Assembly (NCBI RefSeq): GCF_002968335.2
Contig: NZ_CP134398.1
Location: 4,526,001-4,590,000 of the forward strand
Source: Mycobacterium sp. ITM-2016-00316
GTDB lineage: Bacteria; Actinomycetota; Actinomycetes; Mycobacteriales; Mycobacteriaceae
Direction of reading: 5' to 3'
DNA length: 64,000 nucleotides
Below the pieces are notes generated by a model that worked only from the letters and a program-made list of their open reading frames with translations, was not told where the DNA came from and did not search any database. This document shows positions 25,540 to 34,138 of this stretch, one piece after another; within the stretch, counting starts at the first letter, position 1; every line of letters begins with the position of its first letter. A program made the translations under genes and the position numbers.

Positions 25540-26864
25540 GATCCGGGTCCCGTCGGCACCATCAGCCCCGGCAAGCCGTCGGCCGGGTTGGTGGCCATCG
25601 CCTCGGCGGCCAGCGGCGGGCCACCCGGAGCTGGTGCGGCGGCACCGGCCGGCGGCGCGGCGGGAGCGGGGCCCGGCGGCGGGATGTAATCCGGGCGCAT
25701 CCAATCCTCGCTGTAGGTGATCTCATTCGGGCGTGCCTGGGTACCGACCGCGAGGTTCTGGCCGATCGGCAGGAAGTTGTACTGACGGTTCTTGATGATC
25801 GGCGCCAGGTACTGCACGCAGAGTTTCGAGGACTGCTCGGCGCCGAGTCGCGAGGCCGCCTGCACCGCGCCGCACAGGAAGCTGATCGGGTTGGCGAAGT
25901 TGTTGATCACCGGCACGCTCGACACCGCGCCCTGCGCCGGCTGATAGATGTTGATGTAGTTCTGGAACGACGTCGGCGCCACGTGCAGGAACTGCTTGAG
26001 GTCGCCGAGGCTGTCGTTGAGGGCCTGGGTCACCCCGGCCAGCCGATCCGATGTGGTGCCGAGGCTTTCGCGGTTCTCGGCGACGAAGCTCTGCACCAGG
26101 CCGACGGTGTCGGCGAGGTCCTGCACGGCGGTGCCGACCTCGTCGGGATTGTCGGCCAGCGTGCCGGTCACCGAGGCCAGGTTCTGGTTGAGCTGGCGCA
26201 TCACATCGGTGCTGTCCTGCAAGGCCGAGACCAGGATCGACAGGTTCTTCACCGTGGCGAACACATCGGTGCTGTGGTCCCCGACCGCCGAGATCGCCTG
26301 GGACAGCTTGACCAGGGTGGCCCGGATGTCCGCGCCCTGGCCGCGCAGATTGTCCGCGGCGGTGTTGATGAAGGCGCCGAGCTCGCTCACCCCGCCGGGC
26401 TCGGTGGGCTGCAGCGTCTCGGTGATGCGATGCAGCTGTTCACGGACATCGTCGTACTCGACCGGCACCACGGTGCGGTCTTGTTCGATGACGGCGTCGT
26501 TCTCCAGCACCGGTCCACCCGAGTAGGTCGGGGTCAACTGGATTGCCCTGGAGGTCACCAGCATCGGCGACAGGATGGCCGCGTTGACGTCGGCGGGCAC
26601 CTTGTGGCGGTCGTCGTACCAGAACGAGATCTTCACCCGCTCGGGCTCCGGCTCGATCTTGTCGATCCGGCCGACCGGCACACCGAGGATCACCACATCG
26701 TCGCCTTCGAAGATGCCGTTGCTGCTGTCGAAGTAGGCGACGACGTTGACGCGGTTGATGCTGTCGCTGACCTTGATCACCACGAACACGCCGGCGGCCA
26801 GCAGCGCGACCAGCGCCACCGCCAGGAACGTCCGCGTGCGCGGCTTGGAAGGCATTGCCATCAC
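25536..26864 (-). CDS. mceD: Mce-family protein MceD
   Basis: A 442-residue Mce subunit: N-terminal anchor (FLAVALVALLAAGVFVVI), MCE domain with the family pattern GIFEGDDVVILGVPVGRID, helical needle region, and a Pro/Ala-rich tail (PPPGPAPAAPPAGAAAPAPG). GTG at 26864 overlaps the mceC stop (GTGATG); the ATG at 26861 is equally possible. Confidence 0.92.
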   Translation of the reverse strand: MMAMPSKPRTRTFLAVALVALLAAGVFVVIKVSDSINRVNVVAYFDSSNGIFEGDDVVILGVPVGRIDKIEPEPERVKISFWYDDRHKVPADVNAAILSPMLVTSRAIQLTPTYSGGPVLENDAVIEQDRTVVPVEYDDVREQLHRITETLQPTEPGGVSELGAFINTAADNLRGQGADIRATLVKLSQAISAVGDHSTDVFATVKNLSILVSALQDSTDVMRQLNQNLASVTGTLADNPDEVGTAVQDLADTVGLVQSFVAENRESLGTTSDRLAGVTQALNDSLGDLKQFLHVAPTSFQNYINIYQPAQGAVSSVPVINNFANPISFLCGAVQAASRLGAEQSSKLCVQYLAPIIKNRQYNFLPIGQNLAVGTQARPNEITYSEDWMRPDYIPPPGPAPAAPPAGAAAPAPGGPPLAAEAMATNPADGLPGLMVPTGPGS

Positions 26865-28228
26865 CCAACTCCCGGTTCTGCGCCGGATCCGGCGCCGTGC
26901 GGCGCGGGCTCACCGGGGGCGGGCACGTAGATCGGGCCCGGGGGCGTCGGGGTCGACGCGATCCCCGGCGGGGCAAGTGCGGGCGGTCCCGGCGGCGGTC
27001 CACCCGGCGGCGGTGCCGGGATCGGCTCGCGATACGGGTAGCACCCGGTCGGGCCGGGCAGCGGGATCCCGGGCGGGCCGCAACCGAGGTCGCCGGGGTT
27101 GCCGGTGATGGCGTCGGGCAGGGTCATGCGCGGATCGCCACCCTGACCGGTGCGCGGGAAGGGCACCGGCATGGCCGGGGTGCCGGCCTGACCGACCTGC
27201 GGATCGGTGCGCTCCGACGGCAGCAGCACATTGGGGTCCAGACCCAGATCGGAGAACGCGGCGTCGACGAACGGCTGCACGAACTGTCCGGGAAGCAGGT
27301 TGGCGACATAGGACTTGAAGAACGGTCCGCCGGACACCGACTCCCCGAGCGACATGGCGTAGTCACCGATGAGCTTCAGCGATCTCTGCAGACGTTCCTT
27401 GCGGTTGTCCAGGATGGTCAGCACGCCGTTGAGCTTGTCGATCGCCGGCTTCAGGGTCTCGTCGTTCTCGGCGATGAAGCCCTGCAGCTGGCGGCTCAAC
27501 GCCGAGATGTTGCCCGAGATCGCGTCCAGCGCCGCGCTTTGGGCCTGCAACTCCGCCAGTAGCGCATTGCTGTTGCGGACCAGCCCGACGATCTGGTCAC
27601 TACGTTCGGCGAGCACCGTGGTGGCCTTGTTGGCGTTGGTCAGCAGTCCCCGTAGCTCGGCGTCGCGCTCGTTGAGCGTCTCGGAGAACCGGGAGACCCC
27701 CTCGATGGCGACCCGCAGCTCCGGCGGGGTGTCGGCGAAGGTTTCCGAAAGCACCCGCAGGGAGTCCGTCAGCTGGTTGGTGTTCAGTCCGCTGATGGTG
27801 GCCGACAGATCGCCGAGCGCGTCGGGCAGTTGGTAGGCCGGAGTCGTGCGATCCAGCGGGATGGTGCCGTCCTGCCAGCCGTCACCGCGCGGGGTGACCT
27901 CCAGGTACTTGGTGCCGAGCAGGCTCTTGGTCTTGACCGCGGCCTCACTGCGATCCCCGATGCGCACGTCGCCGTCGATCTTGAACGTGACCAGCACCTG
28001 CCGGCCGTCCAACTCCACACCGGAGACACTGCCCACCCGCATACCGGAGACCTGCACGGCGGCGCCGTCACGGATACCACTGGCCTCGGCGAAGTAGGCC
28101 GAGTAGTTCTTGCCCTGGCTCAGGAAGGGCAGCTTGTCGTAGTTCAGCGCGCCCAGCACGATCGCCGCGATGATCGCGAGACCGACTGCGCCGACGACGA
28201 ACTGGTTACGTTCTCCGAAAGACTTCAT
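26861..28228 (-). CDS. mceC: Mce-family protein MceC
   Basis: A 455-residue Mce subunit with anchor (FVVGAVGLAIIAAIVLGAL), MCE domain (ASGIRDGAAVQVSGMRVGSVSGVEL), helical region and about 80 Pro/Gly-rich C-terminal residues. ATG at 28228 overlaps the mceB stop as ATGA. Confidence 0.92.
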   Translation of the reverse strand: MKSFGERNQFVVGAVGLAIIAAIVLGALNYDKLPFLSQGKNYSAYFAEASGIRDGAAVQVSGMRVGSVSGVELDGRQVLVTFKIDGDVRIGDRSEAAVKTKSLLGTKYLEVTPRGDGWQDGTIPLDRTTPAYQLPDALGDLSATISGLNTNQLTDSLRVLSETFADTPPELRVAIEGVSRFSETLNERDAELRGLLTNANKATTVLAERSDQIVGLVRNSNALLAELQAQSAALDAISGNISALSRQLQGFIAENDETLKPAIDKLNGVLTILDNRKERLQRSLKLIGDYAMSLGESVSGGPFFKSYVANLLPGQFVQPFVDAAFSDLGLDPNVLLPSERTDPQVGQAGTPAMPVPFPRTGQGGDPRMTLPDAITGNPGDLGCGPPGIPLPGPTGCYPYREPIPAPPPGGPPPGPPALAPPGIASTPTPPGPIYVPAPGEPAPHGAGSGAEPGVG

Positions 28229-29256
28229 CGCGGGGTGCACCTCCCGCTGTTCTGCCCGGCCGCCTTCACATACACAGGCTGACCGCCCTTGCCGTTGAGC
28301 TTCAGGACGATATCGCACAGGTAGAAGCTGAAGAAGTCACCGTAGATGCCTTGCCGCGCCAATGCCTGATACGCATCGGGCAGGGTGTTGATCAGATTGT
28401 CGAAGTATTCGTGATCGGCGACCACGATGCCGGCGGCACGGTCGGTCTCCTGGATGGTCTTGGCCAACGGCGGCCTGGCCTGGGCCAGCAGGTCGGCGAT
28501 ACTGCCCGCCGCTTCGCTGACGTAGGCGACCCCGTTGGCGATATCGGTGCGGCGCGCGGCCAGCCCGTCGATCAATTCCGAAAGTCCGTCAACGGCTTTG
28601 GCGAACTGCTCGTTCTGGCCGCCGAGCGAACCCAGCACCGTGTTCAGGTTGACGATGACCTCACCGATCAGTTGGTCGCGGTCGGCGAGGGTGTTGGTCA
28701 GTGCCGCCGCCTGGGTCAGGAAGGACCCGATGGTGGCGCCCTGACCCTGCAGCGCGCTGATCAGCTGCCCGGACAGCGCGTTGATCTGGTCGGGTTCCAG
28801 GGCCTTGAACAGCGGGCGGAAACCACCGATCAGGGCGTCGAGGTCCAGCGGAGGTGCGGTGCGGGACAACGGGATCGTTGCCCCGGGCTGCAACCGCGAG
28901 GTGTCGCCGGTGCCCTCTTGCAACCCGAGGTAGCGGCCGCCGATGAGATCGTCGTAGCGGATCACCGCGCGGGTGCCCTGGGTCAGCACCACGGACTGGT
29001 CGGCGGTGAAGTCGACCAGGACCGTGCCGTCGTCGCGGATCCTCATATCGCCGACCTTGCCGACCTCGACACCGGCGATGCGCACGAAGTCGCCGGGCTC
29101 CATGCCACCGACATTGGTGAACTCGGCGCGATAGCCCTGTTCTGTCTCACCGAACCGCAACTGGGAGAAGATCGCGAACAACCCGAAGACACCCAGCAGA
29201 CACACTGCCAGGAAGATGGTGAGCCGCCAGATGGCGCCCCCCAGATTGTCTTTCAT
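28225..29256 (-). CDS. mceB: Mce-family protein MceB
   Basis: A 343-residue Mce subunit: membrane anchor (LTIFLAVCLLGVFGLFAIF), MCE domain (GGMEPGDFVRIAGVEVGKVGDM), helical region and a short tail without the proline-rich extension of its neighbours. ATG at 29256; the 39-bp gap to mceA is the widest within the operon. Confidence 0.92.
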   Translation of the reverse strand: MKDNLGGAIWRLTIFLAVCLLGVFGLFAIFSQLRFGETEQGYRAEFTNVGGMEPGDFVRIAGVEVGKVGDMRIRDDGTVLVDFTADQSVVLTQGTRAVIRYDDLIGGRYLGLQEGTGDTSRLQPGATIPLSRTAPPLDLDALIGGFRPLFKALEPDQINALSGQLISALQGQGATIGSFLTQAAALTNTLADRDQLIGEVIVNLNTVLGSLGGQNEQFAKAVDGLSELIDGLAARRTDIANGVAYVSEAAGSIADLLAQARPPLAKTIQETDRAAGIVVADHEYFDNLINTLPDAYQALARQGIYGDFFSFYLCDIVLKLNGKGGQPVYVKAAGQNSGRCTPR

Positions 29257-29295
29257 GGCTGCTTACTTCTCCTTCTCGGGTTCGGATCTCGGACG

Positions 29296-30759
29296 TTACG
29301 GGCCGGGTGCGGCGGGCACGGGCAACGGCCGCGGTGGCAGCGGTGTCGGCTGCACACCTGGCGCGGTGACCACGAAGGGTTCCGAACCGGGCGTCGGCCC
29401 CGGGTCGCGCGGAGCTCCCGGTGGCGGCGCCGGCGGCAGGCCGGGCCACAGCGGGGTGCCGTCAGGCGCGTACAGCGGGGCACCATAGGCCGGTGCGCCC
29501 GGGTACGGGATGGGCCCGATTGCCGGGCCACCGAAGGTGTTCCGGATGCTCGGCGGCTCCGGGACGGCCCGGGTGACGGGCAGCCAGTTGCCATAGGCCG
29601 GGAAGGCGATGCCCGGGTTGGGTCGCCAGTCCACACCGGTGCCGAAGCCGGTGTTGGTGATCAGCTGACGCACCGGCCAGTTGTCATCGACGCTGGGAAG
29701 CGAACCGCAGCCCGGCTTTCCGCCCGGGCCCCCCTTGGCGCCGACGATCGGGAGGTGCCGCGGGTACGCATACGGGTCATCGCCGAGCATCAGGCTGGTG
29801 TCCAGGATGAACGACTTGCCGTTACCGCCGGTGGCCTCGTAACCACCGTGGTCCAGCAGGTACTTCGCGCCGGTGAGCAGGCAGGTGTAGGACGGGCTGT
29901 ACTTGAGCAGCAGGTCGGTGGTGGGCTGCAGGGTGTTGACGGCCTTGATCAAGTTGGCGTTGTTCGGCGCCAGCAGTTCGATTCCGGTGTTCGACAGGCC
30001 GGTCGTCGCCAGCAGCAGCGCATCGAGTTGCCGGGAATTCGCGGTCACGGTGGTCGCGGTGGTGGCGGCGGCGTCCAGGGTGGCCAGGATGCCTTGGGCG
30101 GCATCGCTGTAGGCGTCGCTGAAGCCCTTGAGCGCCTGCCAGTCCTCGCGGATGGTGTCGGCGCGCGGGTTCAGGGCCAGCAGAACCTGATTGGCGTCGG
30201 TGGTGGCCTGCCCGATGACCTCGCCGCGGCCGCGGACGCCCTCGGCGAGCGCGGACAGCGTGGCGTTCAACTTGGCCGTGTCGACCTGTTCGAGCACACC
30301 CACGAGGTTCTCGAAGACCGTGTTGACCTCGGTGGTGACGTTGAGCGATTCGAGCACCTGCCCGGATTCCAGCCGCTCGGCGCTCGGGCTGTCCGGGTAG
30401 ACGAGGTCGACGAACTTGGCGCCGAAGATCGTGGTGGCCCGGATACGGGCCTCGACATTGGCCGGGATGAAACGGATCTGGTCGGGGTCGATGTCCAGAC
30501 GCAGCTTGACCGGGGAGGCGGCCTCCGAGTCGCCACCGTGGATCGCGACGACCCTGCCGACCTGGACGCCACGCATCTTCACCTTGGCGTTGGTCTCCAT
30601 GACCAGACCGGAGCGGTCCGCGGTCAGGGTCACCGGGACGGTGCTGCGCAACGAGCCGGTGAACAGGGAGTAGGACAACCAGACCGCGGCGATCACGAAC
30701 ACCACCAGCAGCAGTGTCCACCACCCCGGCGCTATGCCCTTGCTCTTGAACGTGTCCAT
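29296..30759 (-). CDS. mceA: Mce-family protein MceA
   Basis: A 487-residue first Mce subunit: anchor (WWTLLLVVFVIAAVWLSYSLF), MCE domain (RSGLVMETNAKVKMRGVQVGRV), helical needle region and a long Pro/Gly-rich tail of about 90 residues. ATG at 30759 lies 1 bp after the yrbEB stop. Confidence 0.92.
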   Translation of the reverse strand: MDTFKSKGIAPGWWTLLLVVFVIAAVWLSYSLFTGSLRSTVPVTLTADRSGLVMETNAKVKMRGVQVGRVVAIHGGDSEAASPVKLRLDIDPDQIRFIPANVEARIRATTIFGAKFVDLVYPDSPSAERLESGQVLESLNVTTEVNTVFENLVGVLEQVDTAKLNATLSALAEGVRGRGEVIGQATTDANQVLLALNPRADTIREDWQALKGFSDAYSDAAQGILATLDAAATTATTVTANSRQLDALLLATTGLSNTGIELLAPNNANLIKAVNTLQPTTDLLLKYSPSYTCLLTGAKYLLDHGGYEATGGNGKSFILDTSLMLGDDPYAYPRHLPIVGAKGGPGGKPGCGSLPSVDDNWPVRQLITNTGFGTGVDWRPNPGIAFPAYGNWLPVTRAVPEPPSIRNTFGGPAIGPIPYPGAPAYGAPLYAPDGTPLWPGLPPAPPPGAPRDPGPTPGSEPFVVTAPGVQPTPLPPRPLPVPAAPGP

Positions 30760-30760
30760 G

Positions 30761-31603
30761 TCAGCCGGCCAGATTGAAGTTGCCCGATTGCCCATACACG
30801 GCAAGGGAAATCATCACCACGACGAATGCCGAGATGACCAACGAGGTGCGCACCGCACGGCCGACCGCCTCGCCGACGCCCGCGGGGCCGCCGCTGGCGG
30901 TGAAACCGTAAAAGGTGTGCACCAGCATGATGACGATCGCCATCGCGATGGACTGGACAAACGACCAGATCAGATCGATCGGGTTGAGGAACGTGTCGAA
31001 GTAGTGGTCGTAAACACCGCTGGACTGCCCGTAGATCACCGTGGTGCCGATCTTCGCCGCGTAGAACGACATCAGCACGCCCACGCAGTACAGCGGGATG
31101 ACCACGATGACACCGGCGATGACACGACTCGACGCCAGGTAGGCGATGCTGCGGATACCGATGACCTCGAGGGCGTCGATCTCCTCGTTGATGCGCATGG
31201 CGCCGAGTTGGGCGGTGGCGCCGGCGCCGATGGTCGCCGAGAGCGCGATCGCGGTGGTGGCCGGCGCGATGAGACGCACGTTGAAGAACGCCGACGCGAA
31301 CCCCGTCAGGGCTTCGACGCCGATCTCGGAGAACTGGTTGTAGCCCTGCACCGCGACCAGCGCACCGGTGCTGACGGTCAGGAATCCGACGATCGCGACC
31401 GTGCCGCCGATGATGGCCAAAGCACCGGTTCCCAGGCCCATCTGGGCGATCAGCCGGACCAGTTCCTTGGGATACCGGACGAACACGTCACCGATGGAGA
31501 GCAGGGTGCGGCCGAAGAACTGGGTCTGCACGCCGACCTGATTCCAGCTGTTGGCGACGCTGCCGACACCCCGCCTCAGACGGTACCCCATCACGCTGGT
31601 CAC
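30761..31603 (-). CDS. yrbEB: YrbE/MlaE-type ABC permease, second copy
   Basis: A 280-residue integral membrane permease of the MlaE family, second of the pair usual for mce operons. Landmarks are GATAQLGAMRINEEIDALEVIG (conserved EExDAL loop) and GPAGVGEAVGRAVRTSLV at the C-terminus. GTG at 31603 overlaps the yrbEA stop as GTGA. It pairs with yrbEA to form the inner-membrane core that MceA-F dock on; the ATPase (MceG) is normally encoded elsewhere and is not seen here. Confidence 0.93.
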   Translation of the reverse strand: MTSVMGYRLRRGVGSVANSWNQVGVQTQFFGRTLLSIGDVFVRYPKELVRLIAQMGLGTGALAIIGGTVAIVGFLTVSTGALVAVQGYNQFSEIGVEALTGFASAFFNVRLIAPATTAIALSATIGAGATAQLGAMRINEEIDALEVIGIRSIAYLASSRVIAGVIVVIPLYCVGVLMSFYAAKIGTTVIYGQSSGVYDHYFDTFLNPIDLIWSFVQSIAMAIVIMLVHTFYGFTASGGPAGVGEAVGRAVRTSLVISAFVVVMISLAVYGQSGNFNLAG

Positions 31604-32406
31604 ATCGTCGCCCTGACGCCGACGGCGGTCGCGACCACGTTGATGGCGAACAGCGCCATGAAGGTGAACACGACGGTCTCGTTCACCGCGTTGCCCACAC
31701 CCGCCGGTCCGCCACCCACCGAGATCCCCTTGTAACAGGCGATAAGGCCGGCGGTCAGCCCGAACAGTGCGGCCTTGACCAGCGCGATCATCACATCGGA
31801 GGGCCCGGTGATCAGCGTCAGGCCCGCGACGAACGCACCGGGCGAGACGTGCTGGACGTACACGCAGAAGAAGTAGGCGCCGGTGAGTCCGACCAGCACC
31901 ACGGTGGCCGACAGCGCCAGCGACACGGTCGTGGCGGCAAGCACCCGTGGAATGACCAATGCCTGAATCGGATTGACGCCCATCACCCGCAAGGCGTCGA
32001 GTTCCTCACGAATCGTCCTGGCGCCCAGGTCGGCGCACATCGCGGTGGCGCCGGCTCCGGCGATCACCAAAACCGTGACGATCGGCCCGATCTGGGTGAC
32101 GGTGCCCAGCGCGGCGCCGGTGCCCGAGAAATCCGCGGCACCGAACTCGGTGAGCAGGATGTTGAAGGTGAAGGTCAGCAGCACGGTGTACGGGATGGTC
32201 AGCATCAGCGTCGGCAGCAAGGAAACCCGCGCCACGAACCAGGACTGCAGGATGTATTCGCGCCAGGCGAACGGGGGCCGGAACATCAACAGGAAGACGT
32301 CCAGCGTCATCGAGAAGAACCCGCCGAAGGCGCGCACCGGCCGGGTGACGACACTGGGGATGGCGTCTTGCACGGACATCAGCGGGCCGGTCCCGCCCTG
32401 TGCCAC
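31600..32406 (-). CDS. yrbEA: YrbE/MlaE-type ABC permease, first copy
   Basis: A 268-residue MlaE-family permease. It has GAGATAMCADLGARTIREELDALRVMGVNP (the conserved EExDAL loop) and GPAGVGNAVNETVV. The GTG at 32406 is tentative because ribosome-site evidence is weak; ATG at 32379 is the alternative. First structural gene of a 12-gene operon running to 19545. The 158-bp gap to the TetR gene should hold the promoter. Confidence 0.9.
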   Translation of the reverse strand: MAQGGTGPLMSVQDAIPSVVTRPVRAFGGFFSMTLDVFLLMFRPPFAWREYILQSWFVARVSLLPTLMLTIPYTVLLTFTFNILLTEFGAADFSGTGAALGTVTQIGPIVTVLVIAGAGATAMCADLGARTIREELDALRVMGVNPIQALVIPRVLAATTVSLALSATVVLVGLTGAYFFCVYVQHVSPGAFVAGLTLITGPSDVMIALVKAALFGLTAGLIACYKGISVGGGPAGVGNAVNETVVFTFMALFAINVVATAVGVRATM

Positions 32407-32564
32407 ATCCGCTTACCCATGTAGTCCCTTCCCAGGTGCCCGCGCTCCGAACACGATATGACCACAGGCGCGCTATGGATGCGGAAGAACGTACATAACG
32501 ATTCTCACAGCGACAACACTGACCACCTGGTTGGGAGAGGCAAGTTACCGTGCAGTAGCCTGCG

Positions 32565-33209
32565 TCACGATTTGCCGGCGACCCCGAGCGCACGCAGCGT
32601 GAATCCCTCCACGCGGGCCCGTGACAACGGGATCTGCGCCGGATCGAAGATCCTTGCCGAGGTCAGCTCGCGGCTCACCAGGGCTGCGATCGCGATGGCA
32701 TCCGATTCCGGCTCCGCCCACGGGAACGCCCCCTCCGCGTGACCGGTACGCAGGATGGTTGCCAGCGAGCCTTCTCGGCGGGCGCGAGACCGCTCGCGCG
32801 CCTCCCGGTACCCCTTGGCCGAACGCATCTCGTCGCAGTCCAGCACGGCCAGATAACGGTGCAGATCGGTGTCACTGGCCAAGGTGAACATCTGGTCCAG
32901 CCACGTCCGCAGCTGATCCACCGGATCGGGGGACTCGGCGCAGGCGATCTCGTCGAGCAGCACGGCCAGCCGTTCGGTCACCTGTTCCAGCATTGCGAGG
33001 AACAGCTCGTCCTTGGACTGGAAGTGCCGGTAGAAGGCACGGCTGGATACCTCCGCCCGCGCCAGGATGGCCGAGACGTGCACCGGGCCCTCATGCGGTT
33101 CGGACAGGCAGTCGAAGGTCGCCTCCACGATGCGGTCGCGCTCCTCGGCGCTGGATCCCACTGATGGCACTGACTGCACGGCATCCAAGTCTAGTGACCC
33201 GTAGACCAC
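32565..33209 (-). CDS. TetR-family regulator upstream of the mce operon
   Basis: A 214-residue TetR regulator: helix-turn-helix SAILARAEVSSRAFYRHFQSKDELFLAML (about residues 45-74) followed by a helical ligand domain. It reads in the same direction as the mce operon and is divergent from the hydrolase/kinase-aminotransferase operon, so it could control either or both. Start is uncertain: GTG at 33209 or GTG at 33179. Confidence 0.85.
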   Translation of the reverse strand: MVYGSLDLDAVQSVPSVGSSAEERDRIVEATFDCLSEPHEGPVHVSAILARAEVSSRAFYRHFQSKDELFLAMLEQVTERLAVLLDEIACAESPDPVDQLRTWLDQMFTLASDTDLHRYLAVLDCDEMRSAKGYREARERSRARREGSLATILRTGHAEGAFPWAEPESDAIAIAALVSRELTSARIFDPAQIPLSRARVEGFTLRALGVAGKS

Positions 33210-33274
33210 CGACCCGACACCAGTTTGGGAAGGCCGGTCAGTAACCTGAGCCGCAGGCAGGCGAGAGGATGTCC

Positions 33275-34138
33275 GTGAGCATGGCCAACAGCACGCCCCA
33301 GACCGTCACATTCCGCGGTGTCGACGACCTCTCGTTGGTGGCCGACGAATGGAACCGGGACACCGTGACGGCGGCATCGGGCCCGACCGTGCTGATGTTG
33401 CACGGCGGCGGGCAGAACCGGCACTCCTGGAAGAACACCGGCCAGATTCTTGCCGATCGCGGAATGCACGTCGTGGCGCTGGACAGTCGCGGTCACGGTG
33501 ACAGCGACCGCTCCCCGACCGCCAGCTATGACGTCGAGACGCTCAGCTCCGACATCTTGCAGGTGCTCTATCAGATCGGCAGGCCCGTGGCGCTCGTCGG
33601 CGCCAGCATGGGTGGGCTGACCGGCATCCAGGCCGCCCACGAGGCGGGCCCGGACCTGGTGACCAAGCTGATCCTCGTCGATGTGGTGCCGCGTTTCGAG
33701 AAGGACGGCAGCGCCCGGATCCGCGATTTCATGTTCAACCACATCCACGGCTTCGATTCGCTCGATCAGGCCGCCGAGGCCATCGCGGCGTATCTGCCGC
33801 ACCGCCCCCGGCCCCGCAGCACCGAGGGCCTGAAGAAGAACCTGCGGCTGCGTGACGGCCGGTGGTACTGGCATTGGGACCCGGCGTTTCTCACCAAACC
33901 CGGCGATGACCCCTTCGCCCGGGTGGACAAGCTGGAGGCGGCCGCGACCAACCTGTCGGTGCCGATCCTGCTGATCCGCGGCAAGCTCTCCGACGTGGTG
34001 TCCGAGGAGGGCGTTCGCGACTTCCTGCAGAAGGTCCCCGCGGCCGAATTCGTCGAACTGTCCGAGGCGGGCCATACCGCCGCCGGTGACGACAACGATG
34101 CCTTCACCGAGGTCGTCGTGAGGTTCGTCGGCGTGTGA
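33275..34138 (+). CDS. Alpha/beta hydrolase
   Basis: About 287 residues with the alpha/beta hydrolase fold: LHGGGQNRHSW oxyanion loop, DSRGHGDSDRS, nucleophile elbow VGASMGGLTG (Ser near residue 112) and the C-terminal SEAGHTAAGD His. GTG at 33275 is favoured because GAGAGG lies 6 nt upstream; ATGs at 33269 and 33281 are also in frame. Its stop overlaps the next start as GTGA, so it is coupled to the kinase-aminotransferase fusion. Possible role: hydrolysing an ester or amide to feed that enzyme (inference). Confidence 0.85.
   Translation: MSMANSTPQTVTFRGVDDLSLVADEWNRDTVTAASGPTVLMLHGGGQNRHSWKNTGQILADRGMHVVALDSRGHGDSDRSPTASYDVETLSSDILQVLYQIGRPVALVGASMGGLTGIQAAHEAGPDLVTKLILVDVVPRFEKDGSARIRDFMFNHIHGFDSLDQAAEAIAAYLPHRPRPRSTEGLKKNLRLRDGRWYWHWDPAFLTKPGDDPFARVDKLEAAATNLSVPILLIRGKLSDVVSEEGVRDFLQKVPAAEFVELSEAGHTAAGDDNDAFTEVVVRFVGV

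Noticed and set aside
28351..30777. An 808-residue open frame on the + strand opposite mceB and mceA
   Set aside because: It is antisense to genes with clear Mce domains, has Arg/Gln/His-rich low-complexity translation typical of high-GC shadows, and no ribosome site.
32407..32564. A possible KstR or other operator upstream of yrbEA
   Set aside because: AGAA and TTCT half-sites near 32490-32508 are too far apart and do not fit TNNAACNNGTTNNA; no clear palindrome was found.
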